Shown in pieces: positions 62,325 through 64,000 of a DNA stretch of 64,000 nt. The position numbers were made by a program, and so were the translations under genes. Position 1 is the stretch's first letter; each line of letters begins with the position of its first letter. The notes under the pieces were generated by a model. It searched no databases, was not told the DNA's origin, and worked only from the letters and a program-made list of their open reading frames with translations. The DNA is from CAWJNF01 sp963844235 (lineage in GTDB: Bacteria; Actinomycetota; Thermoleophilia; Gaiellales; Gaiellaceae): positions 806,001-870,000 of the forward strand of contig CAWJNF010000004.1 in assembly GCA_963844235.1 (NCBI GenBank), read 5' to 3'.

Positions 62325-62467
62325 CTCAGCCTCCATTGCCGATGGACACGAGTCGTGCCGCCACCGTAGGGGGCGCAGATGAAGCGGCCGTGAGAGGCGA
62401 GCGACCGGCTGAGGGCGCGACGAGCCCGGTACGAGGCTCTCATCCGACGCTCATCTCCGGAGTGACA

Positions 62468-63157
62468 ATGAGACGCATGCGGATCCTGGTCGTCGAGGAC
62501 GAGCTGAAGATGGCAGGCCTCCTCCACCGCGGGCTGGCGGACGAAGGTCACGCCGTCGACATCGCCCGCACCGGAGACGATGCTCTCTGGATGGTAAAGG
62601 CGGCCGAGTACGACGCGGTCGTCCTCGACCTCACGCTGCCGGGTGTCGACGGCATCGAGGTGTGCCGGTGCCTGCGCGACGACGGCGTCTGGGCGCCGGT
62701 ACTGATGCTCACGGCACGCGACGCCGTCGAGGACCGTATCGCCGGCCTCGACGCCGGCGCCGACGACTACCTGGCGAAGCCGTTCTCGTTCGCCGAGCTC
62801 CTCGCACGCCTGCGTGCACTGATGCGGCGCGACCTCCCCAGCCGACCGGCTGTGATCGAGGTGGGCGATCTGCGCCTCGACCCGGCTTCGCGCCAGGTGT
62901 GGCGGGGCGAGACCGAGGTCACTCTTTCGGGCAAGGAGTTCGCGATTCTCGAGACATTCATGCGGCGCCCCGGCCAGGTGCTCTCGCGGTACCAGCTGCT
63001 CGAGCACGCGTGGGACTACGGCTACGAGAATCGCTCCAACGTCGTCGACGTCTACGTTCGCTACCTGCGCGAAAAGATCGACAGACCGTTCGGGCGTGAC
63101 TCGCTCGAGACCGTGCGCGGCGTCGGCTATCGGCTGAGACGGGACGACTCGGCGTGA
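62468..63157 (+). CDS. OmpR/PhoB-type response regulator
   Basis: ATG 62468 follows GGAG by six bases. The 229-residue protein has receiver residues Asp11 and Asp54 (VVLDLTLPGVDG) with Lys about 104 (DDYLAKPF), and a winged-helix DNA-binding end (FAILETFMRRPGQVLSRYQL, then VVDVYVRYLREKIDRPFG and GVGYRL). It probably acts with the kinase that starts four bases before its end and controls the divergent PepSY gene. It lacks any unusual domain. Confidence 0.95.
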   Translation: MRRMRILVVEDELKMAGLLHRGLADEGHAVDIARTGDDALWMVKAAEYDAVVLDLTLPGVDGIEVCRCLRDDGVWAPVLMLTARDAVEDRIAGLDAGADDYLAKPFSFAELLARLRALMRRDLPSRPAVIEVGDLRLDPASRQVWRGETEVTLSGKEFAILETFMRRPGQVLSRYQLLEHAWDYGYENRSNVVDVYVRYLREKIDRPFGRDSLETVRGVGYRLRRDDSA

Positions 63158-64000
63158 AGCGGCTTCCGGTCCGGCTGCGGCTGACCCTGGCGTTCGCCGT
63201 CGCGATGGCCGTCGTGCTGGCCGGGGTCGGCGCCTTCCTCTACATCCGGCTGGAGGACTCGCTCGACGAGCAGCTGAACGACACCCTCGAGGCACGTGCC
63301 GAATCGATCGAGGCCCTTGTCCGGACACAGGGCGCAGACCTCGACCCAGCCGCCCTGGAATCGGGCGACGACGACGGCTTTTCGCAGCTGCTGACCGCAA
63401 ACGGCACTCTCGTCGCGTCATCAGCCTCGGTCAGCGATGGCCCGGTCATCACAGCGGCAGAGGCGGCGGCAGCTCCGTTCCTTCGGGAGCTGCCTTCACA
63501 GGCCGGTTCGCCATTCCGGCTGCTCGCAGCGCCGGCTGTGCACGACGGTGAGACCTTCGTGATCGTCGCCGGTGCCTCGCTCGAGGACCGTGACGACGCC
63601 CTCGCGGGCCTACTCACCCAGCTCTTCGTCATCGGCCCCGTGGCGCTCGTGCTGTCGTCTCTGGCCGGGTACCTACTCGCCGCTGCAGCGCTGCGACCCG
63701 TGGAGGCGATGCGGCGGCAGGCGGCGGAGGTCTCGAGCGAGCGAGCGGGTCAACGTCTGCCGCTGCCGGAGGCCCGCGACGAGATCCGCCGACTAGGCGA
63801 GACCCTCAACGCCATGCTCGACCGCCTCGAAGCCGGGCTCGCGCGCGAGCGGCGCTTCGTCGCGGACGCAAGTCACGAGTTCCGTACGCCACTCGCTCTC
63901 CTCAAGACGGAGCTGGAGCTGGCGCTGCGCTATACGCGCTCGCCTGAAGAGCTGAAGGTGGCGCTGCGCTCGGCGACGGAGGAGGTCGACCGCCTTTCCT
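63154..64000 (+). CDS. sensor histidine kinase, N-terminal part (runs off the window)
   Basis: A GTG overlapping the regulator stop (GTGA) begins KRLPVRLRLTLAFAVAMAVV. Two transmembrane helices (about 12-30 and 155-178) bracket an extracytoplasmic domain of about 125 residues. HAMP-like RPVEAMRRQAAEVSSERAGQ follows and the H-box FVADASHEFRTPLALLKTEL holds His241. The ATPase part lies beyond the window. With the regulator and PepSY gene it forms a usual actinobacterial signalling cassette. No stop in frame is reached before the edge. Confidence 0.9.
   Translation, partial: MKRLPVRLRLTLAFAVAMAVVLAGVGAFLYIRLEDSLDEQLNDTLEARAESIEALVRTQGADLDPAALESGDDDGFSQLLTANGTLVASSASVSDGPVITAAEAAAAPFLRELPSQAGSPFRLLAAPAVHDGETFVIVAGASLEDRDDALAGLLTQLFVIGPVALVLSSLAGYLLAAAALRPVEAMRRQAAEVSSERAGQRLPLPEARDEIRRLGETLNAMLDRLEAGLARERRFVADASHEFRTPLALLKTELELALRYTRSPEELKVALRSATEEVDRLS

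Overview
The window is about 64 kb of high-GC, gene-dense bacterial DNA. Codon choice (strong G/C in third positions), GTG/TTG starts, an ECF sigma factor with a SnoaL-like tail, an F420/PPOX-type flavoprotein, several UspA proteins, SRPBCC and VOC small enzymes and LuxR regulators with helical-repeat sensors all fit a soil actinobacterium. My best inference is the deep-branching class Thermoleophilia (Gaiellales/Solirubrobacterales type). No rRNA gene is present to confirm this.

Layout. 1-5.2 kb: a lipid/phosphate group (PhoD-like start, diacylglycerol kinase-like protein, two divergent PAP2 phosphatases), small proteins and a beta-propeller protein. 5.2-16.1 kb: single-gene metabolic and stress functions (alpha/beta hydrolase, VOC protein, SDR, methyltransferase, SRPBCC, DUF4239-like membrane protein, serpin lipoprotein, MmcQ/YjbR protein, AlkZ-type glycosylase, large secreted protein). 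16.1-26.6 kb: UspA, APC permease, a cluster of palindromic repeats, tRNA-Asp with an integrase remnant beside it, and a low-density stretch of small, broken or truncated genes. 26.6-34.5 kb: LuxR regulator with FAD monooxygenase, SigJ-type sigma with a divergent oxidoreductase, GFA and GNAT proteins, ClC channel. 34.5-49.9 kb: the metabolic core, with NDH-2, an SCP2-like protein, glycogen debranching enzyme, glucose-6-phosphate dehydrogenase, GH15 glucoamylase, GMC oxidoreductase and cytochrome bd with its CydDC exporter. 50-54 kb: transporters, a DUF1269 protein and a second LuxR regulator. 54-62 kb: a methyltransferase and a compact beta-oxidation operon (ligase, thiolase, dehydrogenase/hydratase fusion, acyl-CoA dehydrogenase). 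62-64 kb: a PepSY protein divergent from a response regulator/histidine kinase pair that runs off the end.

How the genes work together. The 35-50 kb block links breakdown of storage glucans and oxidative pentose flux to a quinone-reducing NDH-2 and a high-affinity bd oxidase. The 54-62 kb block carries all activities for activating a fatty or aromatic acid and running one beta-oxidation turn.

A technical point affects the whole annotation. At least nine loci carry a frame change that one or two bases would repair, several of them in short G or C runs. These include the debranching enzyme, the glucoamylase and a methyltransferase. The pattern looks like uncorrected sequencing or assembly indels at least as much as true gene decay, so I give full extents and mark where the frame changes.
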